From an uncultured Bacteroidales bacterium (GTDB lineage: Bacteria; Bacteroidota; Bacteroidia; Bacteroidales; WCHB1-69), in assembly GCA_900315705.1 (NCBI GenBank), contig ONAB01000021.1:1-64000 (forward strand): a stretch of 64,000 nt of DNA. The letters are read 5' to 3'. The first letter of the stretch is position 1; each line of letters starts with the position of its first letter. Positions 54,432-64,000 of the stretch are shown in pieces. The position numbers and the translations under genes were made by a program. The notes beneath the pieces were generated by a model. That model searched no databases. It was not told the DNA's origin and was given only the letters and a program-made list of their open reading frames with translations.

Positions 54432-54439
54432 CAAAGATA
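54432..54439 (-). promoter_or_regulatory. -7 promoter element TATCTTTG for the YitT gene
   Basis: The minus strand reads TATCTTTGCCGCC, 29 bases before the ATG at 54402. Confidence 0.6.
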
Positions 54440-54465
54440 GATAAAATTTGGATAGGCGTGCGGGG

Positions 54466-54640
54466 TGCGATGTCCGATTTGCGATGTGCGATTTACGATT
54501 TGCGAGACGTAAGACTGGAGACTTAAGACTTTTGATTGGTGATTGGCGACTAGTGACCATAATCTTAAACATCTGGCCTGAAGGCAGGCCTTTAGGTCTG
54601 CCGGGCTCGGTAGGAATGCGACGCACGGGAACCCCCGTAA
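54466..54640. repeat. Heptamer-periodic block plus first ~138-bp direct repeat
   Basis: Six GATTTRC-type 7-mers (54468-54509) lead into seven NNNNGAY 7-mers in a shifted register. From 54503 to 54640 the sequence matches 55631-55762 with few differences. This includes the palindrome GGCCTGAAGGCAGGCC. It lies on the 5' side of the PD-(D/E)XK-like gene. Confidence 0.85.
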
Positions 54641-54670
54641 ATCGCAAATCGCACCCCGTACATCAGGGGA

Positions 54671-54913
54671 TTCCGCGCAACGCTGGCGCGTTGAGCGGAA
54701 TGGTGCGCCGCAGGCGGGGAGAAAAAAGAGGAGATGGGCGGCGGCGAAACGTGGGTAACTTTGCGGAGACGCCTCCCGCCGCCGCCCATCTCCCCCTGTT
54801 CCCTCCGGCGGGCTTCACCATTCCGCTGCGAACGCAGTGAGCAAGCGGAACCCCCTGCCTGTTCCGGCGGGCCGCACCATTCCGCAAAATTTTGCAAGCA
54901 AAATTTTGCGGAA
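54671..54913. repeat. Multi-hairpin element bounded by TTCCGC/GCGGAA
   Basis: Four hairpins in 243 bases: 54671-54700, 54730-54793 (perfect 17-bp stem, 30-base loop), 54821-54850 and 54880-54913 (perfect 16-bp stem, 2-base loop). Hairpins 1, 3 and 4 each start with TTCCGC and end with GCGGAA. An outer pairing GCGGAATGGTG (54695-54705) with CACCATTCCGC (54817-54827) encloses hairpin 2. No gene is visible; the stretch 54403-55060 is otherwise empty. Confidence 0.75.
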
Positions 54914-55009
54914 CCCACAACCATAACTACGCAAGTCTCACATCGCAAATCCCAAATCACAAATTAAAATTTCATTAGCAAAACAATACGATTATTAAAA
55001 ATATTTTTG

Positions 55010-55017
55010 TATTTTTG
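55010..55017 (+). promoter_or_regulatory. -7 promoter element TATTTTTG for the nuclease-like gene
   Basis: TATTTTTGCGG fits TAnnTTTG, 43 bases before the ATG at 55061. So the gene has its own promoter downstream of the hairpin element. Confidence 0.6.
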
Positions 55018-55060
55018 CGGCGGAAAAATATCATTTGTTAAACCTTAATAAAAACAAACT

Positions 55061-55618
55061 ATGGATCAAATATCAACACAGACTCAAGAGCATCCCACCT
55101 GGGTGGAAATCAAGGAGATGATGCGGGAGAGCAGACTCCAAATGCAGATCCAAATGCAGGAAACCGACAAGAGAATCAAGGAGTTGACCGAGCAATTCAC
55201 CTCCACCACGGGGCACATTTCGGAGGGGCTGATAGCACCCGCTACAGTCAAAATCTTCCAAAAGGCGGGCTTCAACATCGACCGCTCCTACTGCAACCTC
55301 AAGAAGAAAAACAAACTCAACCAACTCGAGATGGAGGTGGATTGTTTGCTGCTCGACGACACCCTCGTCATCGCGGTGGAAATCAAGACCAACTGCCGGG
55401 TCAAGGATGTTGACAAGTTCCTGCGCAATATGGCGAAGTTCAAGCGGCTGTTTCCCGAGTACAAGGACAAGGAGGTGCTGGCGGCCGTGGCGGCGCTCCA
55501 CTTCGACCACGAGGCCGCGGAACACGCCCACGAGCAGGGCCTGCTCGTCATCCGCGTCTCCGAAAACGACGTCTTCTCCCTCGACCCACACTCCCGCGCC
55601 GAACTGACGCGGTTTTGA
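55061..55618 (+). CDS. PD-(D/E)XK-like protein (DUF3782 type) with N-terminal coiled coil
   Basis: 185 residues. Residues 1-50 form a Gln/Met/Glu-rich amphipathic helix, likely a coiled coil (MMRESRLQMQIQMQETDKRI). The C-terminal domain has the nuclease-fold core LEMEVDCLLLDDTLVIAVEIKT: Asp and E-x-K residues in the right spacing for a PD-(D/E)XK active site, then a helix with Arg/Lys and VLAAVAALHFDHEAAEHA. Proteins of this kind occur in many copies in some genomes; activity has rarely been shown. It has its own promoter and lies between two ~133-bp direct repeats, an arrangement that suggests insertion or duplication as a unit. Confidence 0.8.
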   Translation: MDQISTQTQEHPTWVEIKEMMRESRLQMQIQMQETDKRIKELTEQFTSTTGHISEGLIAPATVKIFQKAGFNIDRSYCNLKKKNKLNQLEMEVDCLLLDDTLVIAVEIKTNCRVKDVDKFLRNMAKFKRLFPEYKDKEVLAAVAALHFDHEAAEHAHEQGLLVIRVSENDVFSLDPHSRAELTRF

Positions 55619-55630
55619 TTGTGCGATGTA

Positions 55631-55762
55631 CGAGACGTAAGACTGGAGACGTAAGACTTTTGATTGGTGTTTGGCGACTGGTGACCATAATCTTAAACAT
55701 CTGGCCTGAAGGCAGGCCTTTAGGTCTGCCGGGCTCGGTAGTGACGCACGGGAACCCCGTAA
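55631..55762. repeat. Second copy of the ~133-bp direct repeat
   Basis: Matches 54503-54640 in the same orientation with few differences: the same NNNNGAY heptamers, the palindrome GGCCTGAAGGCAGGCC and the GGGCTCGGTA end. It begins 12 bases after the stop of the nuclease-like gene. Confidence 0.88.
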
Positions 55763-55787
55763 AAAAAGGCCCCCCTTCCGGGAGGCC
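55761..55787 (-). terminator. Intrinsic terminator of the FISUMP gene
   Basis: On the minus strand GGCCTCCC, loop GGAA, GGGGGGCC (one G-T pair) is followed by seven T residues, 24 bases after the stop of the giant gene. It fuses directly to the end of the second direct repeat. Confidence 0.9.
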
Positions 55788-55811
55788 CTTGGTATTCATA
55801 GAATTAATGTA

Positions 55812-58800
55812 TTATTGATTTTTAACACATCGCAACGATCTGCCATAGCTTTTAGAAGCATTTTGGGTCGTATATTTTTGAGTAGCACTTATATACAGGG
55901 TTATTGCATTACCATCAGGCATAATACCCCATAGTAATGTGTATGATCCAAAACCATAATATATAGCTGCATTTCCTGAAGGAGACAGTATTCCGGCATA
56001 TTGAGCTGCAAATTTACCAGATGATGTTAAGTTTTCTCCTGAATTGATCAAATAATTAAAATCTGATTGAGTAGGAATATGCCATCCGGTCGGGCAGATG
56101 CCTTGCATTCCCGACGAAGCCACTACACCATTCCGAATGGCAGGGAAGTTGTACAAATATCCGTATGTGGTCAGATTGGAAGAATTACCCTTCGGATAGT
56201 AACGATAAGCCACCGCATCGGATGGAGCACTAGTGGAATCCTTTAAAGTGCCTGCTTCATAGCGCATATTTTGTTTCATCCAACACTGTTCTCCAATTCG
56301 TACAGTATAATAATTAAAGCTGTTTTTTTGTACTGTGGTGGGACACATACTGACCAATTTTACTTTGATGGCAAAACCGGAATAGGAAACAGAACCATCA
56401 GATTCAAATTTCAATGTCAAAGCAGAGGATCCGTTGTTGGGATATATACCGGTTTGGGTACCTGAACCATTCAATGTTTTGACCAGATTTGTTTCGTCAT
56501 CATAATATATGCCACTGTAAACATACAACTTGTCATAACCACTTTCTGTATTGTAGATGACGGTGTCAATCATTACCTGATAGCTGCTGGACGGGGCGTT
56601 AATGGTTAGCGAGCCATTGCAATAGGTTGTGTAATTGCCGTTAGGACCACCATCATCATAAATCCACAATTCCTGACCAGTGCCCAGTGTGTAGCTTACA
56701 GAACCGCTGGAAGGAATGGTAGCCACGTGCGTATATGTTTCTTGGGTGCTGTAAGCGGTACCATTGGCTGTGGTGGCAAAGGCGCGAACATAATATCTGT
56801 CGCCGGGTGTCAAAGAGGAGACTAATGCCTCGAATGAAGAGGCGGTAGTATCAACCAGGATGTAGGAGCAGTTGTATCCGCCCACGGTCGGGTTTTCAAG
56901 GCCACTCCAACAGACACCTCTGGCTAAAATTACCTCACCGTCACCAGCGTAAGCATTGACCCTAATTTTAGCACTCAGAACTCCGGTAGAGAATATGTTG
57001 GCAATGGACACCATAGGCAGTTCACTGTGTTGATTCACCTGATCTTGCAATTCATTAATGGTTTCCTGCATTTGTTGGATAACACCTTCTGACTCATCAC
57101 GCATACAACGCACTGCCACCAAATTGCTCTTATTGTATGTCTGCTGACTGACAACGGGTGAACTGTGGTCCAATTTGAAACAGTAAACGTTGTCTATAGC
57201 GTAAGGAATTTGATTGTTGCCCCATCCGAGTTCAGGTGAGGAGCTCCAGAAATGAGCGCCATTGGGTGCAAGCATTGCTCCATCAGTGTATGTGCCGTCA
57301 TTGTTGAGGGTGTAGAAAAGCCATAAGTTGCCTTTAGCCGAGAATCCGGTAGCATTATTGGCGGCAATATTGTTGCCGATGGCGCAGGTAACGGTAGAGG
57401 TGTTCCAGCTACTTGTGTTATTGTCGGCCAATGCTTTGGCAACGTTATTGGAATTTTGGCCACAGTACATACCATTATTAGACACTGTGTTTGTCAGTCC
57501 ATCCCAGTCATTGCTGGAGGGCAGATGCCATCCGTCAGGGCAAAGACCTTGTACCCGTTGATTCCGACCTGCACCAGGCTGATTATCAACATTATAAACC
57601 TGGCTGGGCAAACCGTGGAAGGCTGCAGCCATATTGTAAATATAACCTGTGCTGCCGTCGGGTGCAAGGAACGTGGTGTAGGCGGGTGCATTGCCATCCC
57701 GATGATTGATACCAGGACCAATTACTGAATCGATGGCCGTGCCATCGGCATAATGCGTGGTTCTGAGATTCTCCTTAGCCCAGCACTGGTTGCCAATCTT
57801 TACCGTGTTATAGGCGTTGCCTTCGTAGTCATACATTTTGGAGGTTCCGCACACGAAGGTGAGGTTGCTGTTTTGCTGCTCTGACTGATGGGCTGCATTC
57901 AGTGCGTTCTGCAAGCTGTCGATGCGCTGGGTGAGCGGAGTCACCGCACTGTTGATCATCGCCTGGATGTCCTGCATCGTCGGGGAGGTGATGTTAACCG
58001 TCTGGTTGGTGCCTTGGTTGGCGGTGAAGGTACCCACGTTTTGGCCGTTCTGTTGAATGGTCAGGGTGCCGTCGTTCACCGTCGGGCTCGTGATGCTGAC
58101 CGTCTGGTTAGTGCCCTGGTTGGCGGTGAAGGTGCCCACGGTCTGGCCGTCCTGCTTGATGGTGAGCGTGCCATTGTTCACCGTAGGGATGGTAGGCGTG
58201 CCATTCAAGTCGCTGTAGTTGCCCGTGAAGGCCACCGTGGCCAAACTGTCGTGCAGGTTAATACTATTGTCGGCCTCATCCTGCGGGTCGCGCAAGCAAC
58301 GGACAGACTTGCCTGAAACGACTAATTCTGGTGAAAAAGAGCAAAAAGGTTCTGACCCATAACCTCCAAAATAAAAGGCGCTGTTGGTCATATAAAGATT
58401 GGCAGTATTATACGTTGAAGTCCAATAATAAAACGCCGAATTTTGTTCTTGATATACCAAATATGTCGCCCAGGTCCTTAAATTGATCCCTCCTGTAGGA
58501 ATTGCAGTGAAACCAGTAGCATTATTTGCAGAAGTATTGTTCACAGGAGAACACGGATTTAAAGTAGAATGTATTGTATCCCACCCAGTAGTGGAAGTTA
58601 TAGCTTTGGCAATATTGCTGGTGGAACCATTGCATTGGAACTCACTTTGACTTCCTACATAATTCTGCAATTGCATCCACTCCTGTCGGCTTGGCAGATG
58701 CCATCCATCAGGACAGATACCTTGTACTCCACTCGGATTCGCATTGGAAGACGCGGCACCGTGCATAGCAGCTGCCCAGTTATAGAACAAACCATACGTT

Positions 58801-61800
58801 TTCACATCAACTGTATCTGGAATGTAGTAATAATAGGGTAGAGTACTGCTGGTATCCATTATGCCAATCTGTTCGGCAACACCTTGTGTAATAGCAGAAC
58901 CATCTGAGTAATGTTTGGTTCTCAAGTTTTCCTTCAACCAGCATTGGTCACCAATCTTCACGGTATTATATGTGTTGCCGTCAATATCCATAACTTTGGA
59001 GGTGCCGCAGGTGAAGTTGGCGTTGGTCATATTGTACATCGCGTTCTGCATATCGGCCATCACATTCTGCAAGCTGTCGATCTGGCTCTGCAAACCGGTG
59101 ATGTCGGGCACCACGGGGCTCGTGATGTTGATAGTTTGGTCGGCACCCTGGTTGGCGGTGAAGGTGCCCAAAGTCTGGCCGTCCTGCTGGATGGTGAGCG
59201 TGGCGTCGTTCACCGTCGGGATATTAGGCGTGCCGTTCAAATCGCTGTAGTTGCCCGTGAAGGCCACCGTGGCCAAGCTGTCGTGCAGGTTAATACTATT
59301 GTCGGCCTCATCCTGCGGGTCGCGCAAGCAACGAACAGAAAAGCCGTTGGACTTGGAGTTGATGTGCCGGTACACGTTGGCGAAGTAGCCGTACAGGCCG
59401 CGGTTATAAGCGCTGTTGCTACTACCCGTGTAATTCGTGTACTGCGAGGAAGACCAGAAAAGGGTGACGAAGCCCGTATGGATGAACGTCGAGCCGTCAT
59501 AGTTGTCGCCTGCCGGAACGGCGGAAAAACCCGTGGCATTGTTTTCCGTCACGCTCTGGTCGCCCGGAAAACACACTCCACCATTATTGTCCCATCCCGA
59601 TTCTGAGGCCAGCGCTTTGGCAATGTTTGCCGCGTCTCCGCCGCAGATGTATTCGCTCTGGCTACCCACATAGTCTGTAAGTTGAGTCCATTCCGCATCG
59701 CTCGGTACGTGCCAGCCCGTGGGGCAGATTCCCTGTACGCCGCTCGGAATAGCATTGCTGGACGCAGACCCATTCATAACAGCAGGCCAATTGTATAAAT
59801 AACCGCGTTCTGCCAATGACAAATTGCAAGCTGTATAATCATAATAGTACGGGTTCACAGTGCTGGAATCTGTTCCGGCAGGAATCGCCGTACCATCCGC
59901 ATAGTGTGTGGTTCTCATATTCTCCTTCAGCCAGCATTGGTCACCAATCTGCACTGTGTTGTACTGGTTGCCGTCGTAGTCGGAAACCTTGGAGGTGCCG
60001 CAGGTGAAGTTGGCGTTGGCCATATTGTTTACCGCGTTCTGCATATCGGCCATCACATTCTGCAAGCTGTCGATCTGGCTCTGTTGGCTGCTGACTTGGT
60101 TCTGCAGACCGGTGATGTCGGGCACCACGGGGCTCGTGATGTTGACCGTCTGGTTGGTGCCCTGGTTGGCCGTGAAGGTGCCCACGATTTGGCCATCCTG
60201 CTGGATGGTGAGCGTGGCGTCGTTCACCGTCGGGAGGTCCTGAGCAGTGATGTAACCGGCATCATTCTGGAAGGCACCCACATTATTGGGAACCGTCGGA
60301 ATGGTGGGCGTGCCGTTCAGGTCGCTGTAGTTGCCCGTGAAGGCCACTGTGGCCAAGCTGTCGTGCAGGTTAATACTATTGTTGGCCTCATCCTGCGGGT
60401 CGCGCAAGCAACGGACAGACAAAAAATCTGTAGAATAAGTATATCTATTATAATAAGGAGAAGACTGTGAAGAAGCAATTGCAAAATTGTAACCGACATT
60501 ATCATTTTGAAAAATATCTCCATTTGTTCCCCAAAAACTAGCATAGATTCCTTCAAAAACATAATAAGGTTCGTAATAACCAGCAGGAATCACTGAGAAT
60601 CCTGTAGCATTATTGGTTTCGGGTTGATATCCCGGTGAGCAATTCTCTTGGGAAGCATTCCATCCAGTTTGTGCAGCCAAGGCCTTGGAAATGTATCCGC
60701 TATTGCTACAGTAATAATCACTTACACTGCTCGTGTATGTAACAAGCTGTCCCCATTCTGTATTATTCGGCATATGCCATCCTTCGGGACAGAGGTTATG
60801 GGCAAACAGTCCCTCATAACTGGGTGTCGGTGCCGCAGAATTGTTGTTGTAAGTGATGTGGGCTCCACCCACTGCTGCCGGCCAGTTGTAGTAAAGACCA
60901 TAGGTGCTCAAATCCACATTGTCGTTTTGGCGATACATTGGCGTATAACTGCTGGTGTCAGAATCATTATTAGCACGTGTGATAGCTGTACCATCATTAT
61001 AGTGCGTGGTTCTCAAGTTTTCCTTCATCCAGCACTGGTCACCAATCTTCACCGTGTTGTACTGGTTGCCATCGTAGTCTTTCACCTTGGATGTGCCACA
61101 CACGAAATTGGCGGCACCCAAAGCATACATATCATCCTGCATATCGGCCATCACATTCTGCAGGCTGTCGATTTGGTTCTGCAGACCAGTGATATCAGGA
61201 ACAACAGGGCTCGTGATGTTGACCGTCTGGTTGGTGCCCTGGTTGGCCGTGAAGGTGCCCAAGGTCTGGCCGTCCTGCTGAATGGTCAGCGTGGCGTCGT
61301 TCACCGTCGGAAGGTCTTGAGCAGTGATGTAACCAGCATCATTCTGGAAGGCACCCACATTAGTGGGAACCGTCGGGATGGTGGGCGTGCCGTTCAAATC
61401 GCTGTAGTTGCCCGTGAAGGCCACCGTGGCCAAGCTATCGTGCAGGTTAATGCTGGCCTCTTCAACAGGCACTTCGCGCATACAACGAACCGGCATAGTA
61501 ACTGCTTTCGCTAATGATTCAAATTGACTGCTTCCACTATTATATTTTAACAACCAAGCATAAGAAACAATATCATCATTCTCGGCGGACGAAGAGGTCC
61601 AGAAATATGTCCTCTGCGACTGGTATGCAGGACCGACTGTCCCTCCCATAGATAACCAATACCCCATTGGCAATGCACTAAAACCAGACACATTGTTGGT
61701 AGCTTGGTTGTATCCTGGCCCGCAGTTGTTGGCAGAACTAGTCCATCCTGTCGTGGAAGCTAAAGTGTGGGTATAGCAAGTGTTGCCGTGTGCCCCGCTC

Positions 61801-63722
61801 TGTCCATAGTTTTGGGAAGACATATAATCCATCAGGCTTTGGAAATTTTCACGAGTGGGAAGACTCCATCCGGAAGGACACGCCAACATAGCGGCATTCC
61901 AGTTGTAATAGTAGCCATATGTGGCGACATCCAACGTGGTATCCACGCAATAATAGGGATCTGTGTTGCTATATCCATTGCCTCTTGTTCCCGCAACTAC
62001 GTGCAAGTTGGTCTTGGTCCAGCACTGAGTGCCAATTTGCACGGTCTCGTACTGGTTGCCATCGGCATCCACCATCTTTGAGGTGCCGCACTGGAACGTG
62101 TTTGTCTCGATGACATTGACGGTATTCTGCAAATTGTTCATCACATTCTGCAGACTGTCGATCTGGTTCTGCAAACCGGCGATGTCGGGCTTGTTGAGAA
62201 TCTCGGCCAAACCGGAGGTGGCGTTCCAGTCGGCGTTCACCTGCGCGGTTGCACTGCCACCGGCTCCCACCGGAATCTGCCACTGCTGCACATCATTGCC
62301 CACCGTCACCGTGATGGTCATCACCGAGTTGTCGGCATTCATCGAGTAGCTGAATTGCGGGATCGGGGCGTCCGCACCGGGAAGACCTTGAGGACCCTGG
62401 AGACCTTGCAAGCCCTGAGGACCCTGCGCGCCGTTCTTCACCGTGAAGGTGCTGGTGGTGCCGTCGGTATAGTTGATAGTGTAGGTGTCGTTCAGACCGT
62501 TGGTCACCGGACCCGTGATGCTCTGGATGCCACGGCCGTCCTGACCATCCTGGCCATCCTGACCATTTTGGCCATTTTGACCGTCCTGGCCGTTGGTGCC
62601 GTTGACACCGTCAGCGCCGTTCTTCACCGTAAAGGTGCTGGTGGTGCCGTCGGTATAGTTGATAGTGTAGGTGTCATTCAGACCGCTACTCACCGGACCC
62701 GTGATGCTCAGGATACCACGGCCTTCCTGACCGTCCTGGCCATCCTGGCCGTTTTGGCCGTCCTGTCCGTTGGTGCCGTTCGTGCCATTGGCGCCCGGGG
62801 CTCCGTTGGTCACCGTGAAGGTGCTGGTGGTGCCGTCCGTGTAATGAATCGTATAAGTGTCCACCAATCCGCTCGTCACCGGACCCGTGATCTCCTGGAT
62901 GCCGCGGCCGGGAGTGCCGCTGCCGGCACCGCCCGTGGGCAGAGTCACCGTGTTGCCGCCCGAGATGGACAGCTGGTCGCCCTGGATGGTCAGCGTCTGG
63001 TTCGTGCCCTGGCCGTCCACGCCGTTGGTCACCGTGAACGTGCTGGTGGTGTTGTCGGTATAGTTGATAGTATAGGTGTCCACATTTCCGCTCGTGCCCG
63101 TCTGCGTGATGGAGACAATGCCCTTGCCGGCAGGACCTTCAGGACCTGTAGGACCCGTCGGACCGACAGGACCTTGAGGACCCGTGGCGCCCGTAGGACC
63201 TTGAATACCTTGGAGACCTTGCGGACCTTGCTCACCCTGGGGACCCTGCTCGCCCTGAAGACCCTGGATACCCTGAATACCCTGAGGACCCACAGGACCT
63301 TGCTGCCCGTTGTGCACCACGAAGGTGTGGGGACCGTTCGCGTCGGTGATCGTCACCACCGTGCTGTCACCTACCGTCACGGCCGCCACTGTGGGGGAGT
63401 AGCCGTCCAGACCGTTCGTGCCATCCTGACCGTTCTGGCCGTTCTGGCCATCCTGGCCATCTTGGCCATCAGCGCCTGCAGGACCGGCTGGGCCCGCAGG
63501 TCCGGCAGGACCCTGCTCACCGTTCAGTATCGTGAAGGTGTGGGGGCCGGTCGCATCCGTGATGGTTATCTGTGTGCCGTTGTTGACCGGCATCGTCGTC
63601 ACCGTGGGAGAAACACCATCCTGGCCGTCCTGGCCATTGGTGCCGTTGGTTCCGTTGGTGCCATTGGTACCGTTAAGTATAGTGAAGCTGTGCGGACCGT
63701 TCGCGTCCGTGATCGTCACCAC
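55812..63722 (-). CDS. Giant surface protein: collagen-like stalk, six FISUMP domains, FN3 and CUB-like modules (3' part)
   Basis: This frame gives 2636 residues and is the 3' part of a longer gene (see the segment to the right). Residues 1 to about 480 alternate Gly-X-Y collagen-like runs ([16 protein letters not shown]) with short DANGPHTF-type beta modules. Six FISUMP domains follow at about 541-750, 874-1105, 1240-1468, 1571-1806, 1956-2208 and 2460-2636. Each starts with a CGTSK-like segment, has IG-x-QCW-x-K and CP-x-GWH-x-P, and ends RC-(M/L)-R. Linkers carry QIDSLQNVM coiled coils and [11 protein letters not shown]-like beta units. An FN3-like module (about 2238-2345) and a CUB-like module (about 2345-2458) sit before the last FISUMP. 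The function is unknown; an adhesive, ligand-binding fibre is a reasonable inference. FISUMP domains are thought to be related to the C-type lectin/formylglycine-enzyme fold. Confidence 0.9.
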   Translation of the reverse strand: MVTITDANGPHSFTILNGTNGTNGTNGTNGQDGQDGVSPTVTTMPVNNGTQITITDATGPHTFTILNGEQGPAGPAGPAGPAGADGQDGQDGQNGQNGQDGTNGLDGYSPTVAAVTVGDSTVVTITDANGPHTFVVHNGQQGPVGPQGIQGIQGLQGEQGPQGEQGPQGLQGIQGPTGATGPQGPVGPTGPTGPEGPAGKGIVSITQTGTSGNVDTYTINYTDNTTSTFTVTNGVDGQGTNQTLTIQGDQLSISGGNTVTLPTGGAGSGTPGRGIQEITGPVTSGLVDTYTIHYTDGTTSTFTVTNGAPGANGTNGTNGQDGQNGQDGQDGQEGRGILSITGPVSSGLNDTYTINYTDGTTSTFTVKNGADGVNGTNGQDGQNGQNGQDGQDGQDGRGIQSITGPVTNGLNDTYTINYTDGTTSTFTVKNGAQGPQGLQGLQGPQGLPGADAPIPQFSYSMNADNSVMTITVTVGNDVQQWQIPVGAGGSATAQVNADWNATSGLAEILNKPDIAGLQNQIDSLQNVMNNLQNTVNVIETNTFQCGTSKMVDADGNQYETVQIGTQCWTKTNLHVVAGTRGNGYSNTDPYYCVDTTLDVATYGYYYNWNAAMLACPSGWSLPTRENFQSLMDYMSSQNYGQSGAHGNTCYTHTLASTTGWTSSANNCGPGYNQATNNVSGFSALPMGYWLSMGGTVGPAYQSQRTYFWTSSSAENDDIVSYAWLLKYNSGSSQFESLAKAVTMPVRCMREVPVEEASINLHDSLATVAFTGNYSDLNGTPTIPTVPTNVGAFQNDAGYITAQDLPTVNDATLTIQQDGQTLGTFTANQGTNQTVNITSPVVPDITGLQNQIDSLQNVMADMQDDMYALGAANFVCGTSKVKDYDGNQYNTVKIGDQCWMKENLRTTHYNDGTAITRANNDSDTSSYTPMYRQNDNVDLSTYGLYYNWPAAVGGAHITYNNNSAAPTPSYEGLFAHNLCPEGWHMPNNTEWGQLVTYTSSVSDYYCSNSGYISKALAAQTGWNASQENCSPGYQPETNNATGFSVIPAGYYEPYYVFEGIYASFWGTNGDIFQNDNVGYNFAIASSQSSPYYNRYTYSTDFLSVRCLRDPQDEANNSINLHDSLATVAFTGNYSDLNGTPTIPTVPNNVGAFQNDAGYITAQDLPTVNDATLTIQQDGQIVGTFTANQGTNQTVNITSPVVPDITGLQNQVSSQQSQIDSLQNVMADMQNAVNNMANANFTCGTSKVSDYDGNQYNTVQIGDQCWLKENMRTTHYADGTAIPAGTDSSTVNPYYYDYTACNLSLAERGYLYNWPAVMNGSASSNAIPSGVQGICPTGWHVPSDAEWTQLTDYVGSQSEYICGGDAANIAKALASESGWDNNGGVCFPGDQSVTENNATGFSAVPAGDNYDGSTFIHTGFVTLFWSSSQYTNYTGSSNSAYNRGLYGYFANVYRHINSKSNGFSVRCLRDPQDEADNSINLHDSLATVAFTGNYSDLNGTPNIPTVNDATLTIQQDGQTLGTFTANQGADQTINITSPVVPDITGLQSQIDSLQNVMADMQNAMYNMTNANFTCGTSKVMDIDGNTYNTVKIGDQCWLKENLRTKHYSDGSAITQGVAEQIGIMDTSSTLPYYYYIPDTVDVKTYGLFYNWAAAMHGAASSNANPSGVQGICPDGWHLPSRQEWMQLQNYVGSQSEFQCNGSTSNIAKAITSTTGWDTIHSTLNPCSPVNNTSANNATGFTAIPTGGINLRTWATYLVYQEQNSAFYYWTSTYNTANLYMTNSAFYFGGYGSEPFCSFSPELVVSGKSVRCLRDPQDEADNSINLHDSLATVAFTGNYSDLNGTPTIPTVNNGTLTIKQDGQTVGTFTANQGTNQTVSITSPTVNDGTLTIQQNGQNVGTFTANQGTNQTVNITSPTMQDIQAMINSAVTPLTQRIDSLQNALNAAHQSEQQNSNLTFVCGTSKMYDYEGNAYNTVKIGNQCWAKENLRTTHYADGTAIDSVIGPGINHRDGNAPAYTTFLAPDGSTGYIYNMAAAFHGLPSQVYNVDNQPGAGRNQRVQGLCPDGWHLPSSNDWDGLTNTVSNNGMYCGQNSNNVAKALADNNTSSWNTSTVTCAIGNNIAANNATGFSAKGNLWLFYTLNNDGTYTDGAMLAPNGAHFWSSSPELGWGNNQIPYAIDNVYCFKLDHSSPVVSQQTYNKSNLVAVRCMRDESEGVIQQMQETINELQDQVNQHSELPMVSIANIFSTGVLSAKIRVNAYAGDGEVILARGVCWSGLENPTVGGYNCSYILVDTTASSFEALVSSLTPGDRYYVRAFATTANGTAYSTQETYTHVATIPSSGSVSYTLGTGQELWIYDDGGPNGNYTTYCNGSLTINAPSSSYQVMIDTVIYNTESGYDKLYVYSGIYYDDETNLVKTLNGSGTQTGIYPNNGSSALTLKFESDGSVSYSGFAIKVKLVSMCPTTVQKNSFNYYTVRIGEQCWMKQNMRYEAGTLKDSTSAPSDAVAYRYYPKGNSSNLTTYGYLYNFPAIRNGVVASSGMQGICPTGWHIPTQSDFNYLINSGENLTSSGKFAAQYAGILSPSGNAAIYYGFGSYTLLWGIMPDGNAITLYISATQKYTTQNASKSYGRSLRCVKNQ

Positions 63723-64000
63723 TGTGCCGTTGCCGTTGGGGGCCTGGGCGGACCCTGCTGGCCCTGGGCGCCGTTGTGAACCACGAAGTTCGTCGTCTGG
63801 CCGTTAGTGAAATGGATCGTGTAGGTGTCGTTCAATCCGCTCGTCGTCGGACCCGTGATGCTCTGGATGCCCACACCGTCCTGGCCGTTGGCACCGTTGG
63901 TGCCGTTGGTGCCGTTCAGGATTGTGAATGTATGGGGACCGTTAAAGTCAGTGATGGTTACCTGCGTGCCCGTGGCCGTGGTATTGGTGGTCACGACGGG
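63716..64000 (-). CDS. Upstream segment of the giant FISUMP gene, other frame, cut by window edge
   Basis: The frame is open from the right edge to a stop at 63716 and encodes further collagen-like/beta modules of the same type ([49 protein letters not shown]). It then runs into a non-matching tail (RPPTATAQW) where the other frame takes over with [18 protein letters not shown]. One inserted base or two deleted bases between about 63723 and 63755, near a run of five G on the plus strand, would join both. So this is the same gene, interrupted either truly or by a sequence error. The start and signal peptide are outside the window. Confidence 0.8.
   Translation of the reverse strand, partial: PVVTTNTTATGTQVTITDFNGPHTFTILNGTNGTNGANGQDGVGIQSITGPTTSGLNDTYTIHFTNGQTTNFVVHNGAQGQQGPPRPPTATAQW

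Noticed and set aside
55812-63722. Diversity-generating retroelement target
   Set aside because: FISUMP resembles the fold used by such targets, but there is no reverse transcriptase, no template repeat and no adenine-specific pattern visible in the window; differences between copies span whole cassettes.
62355-63779. Plus-strand 474-residue frame
   Set aside because: It is the complement of the Gly-X-Y-rich repeats of the FISUMP gene (Thr/Leu/Arg repeats); no independent signals.
1-64000. tRNA, rRNA or riboswitch genes
   Set aside because: Looked for in the intergenic spaces; no cloverleaf, T-loop GTTCGAATC-like or known riboswitch core was recognised by eye.

Overview
The window comes from a member of the Bacteroidota, most likely an anaerobic Bacteroidales-type organism. 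The evidence is a TonB-dependent receptor operon with a PorV/PorQ-family barrel, several secreted proteins with type IX sorting-like domains, FISUMP (Fibrobacter succinogenes major paralogous) domains, and the Bacteroidota -7 promoter element TAnnTTTG in front of at least ten transcription units. Species cannot be named from the sequence. No rRNA, tRNA, CRISPR array or prophage was found.

Layout. 0-10.2 kb: a 3205-residue secreted protein and the start of a second secreted protein that runs off the left edge. 10.7-19.5 kb: housekeeping genes, all leftward: a U32 peptidase-family protein, an rRNA pseudouridine synthase, then the cluster greA, HIT, transketolase N-terminal half, LptF/G-type permease, group 4 glycosyltransferase, dxs. 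19.5-29.3 kb: a three-gene export/uptake operon (TonB-dependent receptor, 1585-residue secreted protein with sorting-like end, PorV/PorQ barrel), closed by an intrinsic terminator. 29.5-33.8 kb: a small membrane-anchored protein, a YihY/BrkB protein, nadC, a lipoprotein and hutH. 33.9-38.6 kb, rightward: lgt, a lipoprotein, a MORN/YwqK-like repeat protein and a LysM lytic transglycosylase. 38.6-44.5 kb: an RseC-kinase fusion, an IS200-type transposase embedded in palindromic repeats, radA, and a GT39-type glycosyltransferase with a GtrA protein. 44.5-49.6 kb: a beta-helix protein, an esterase, two broken genes and a secreted protein. 50.2-55.6 kb: nadD, an RlmD-type methyltransferase, a patatin, a YitT protein and a PD-(D/E)XK-like protein. 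55.8-64 kb: a giant collagen-like/FISUMP surface protein that runs off the right edge and carries a frameshift near 63.74 kb.

How it fits together. Much of the window builds or decorates the cell envelope: LPS export (LptF/G-type), lipoprotein maturation (lgt), isoprenoid precursors (dxs), glycosyl transfer (GT4, GT39/GtrA), peptidoglycan turnover (MltD-type), and type IX-type secretion clients. NAD synthesis is represented twice (nadC, nadD).

The least ordinary parts are the intergenic regions. One family of short palindromes surrounds an apparently intact single-tyrosine transposase and also ends a truncated gene. A second family forms hairpins bounded by TTCCGC/GCGGAA. Several spacers are built from degenerate 7-bp repeats. 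A nuclease-like gene lies between two ~133-bp direct repeats. The giant FISUMP gene has near-identical linkers around divergent cassettes, an architecture that would favour cassette exchange.
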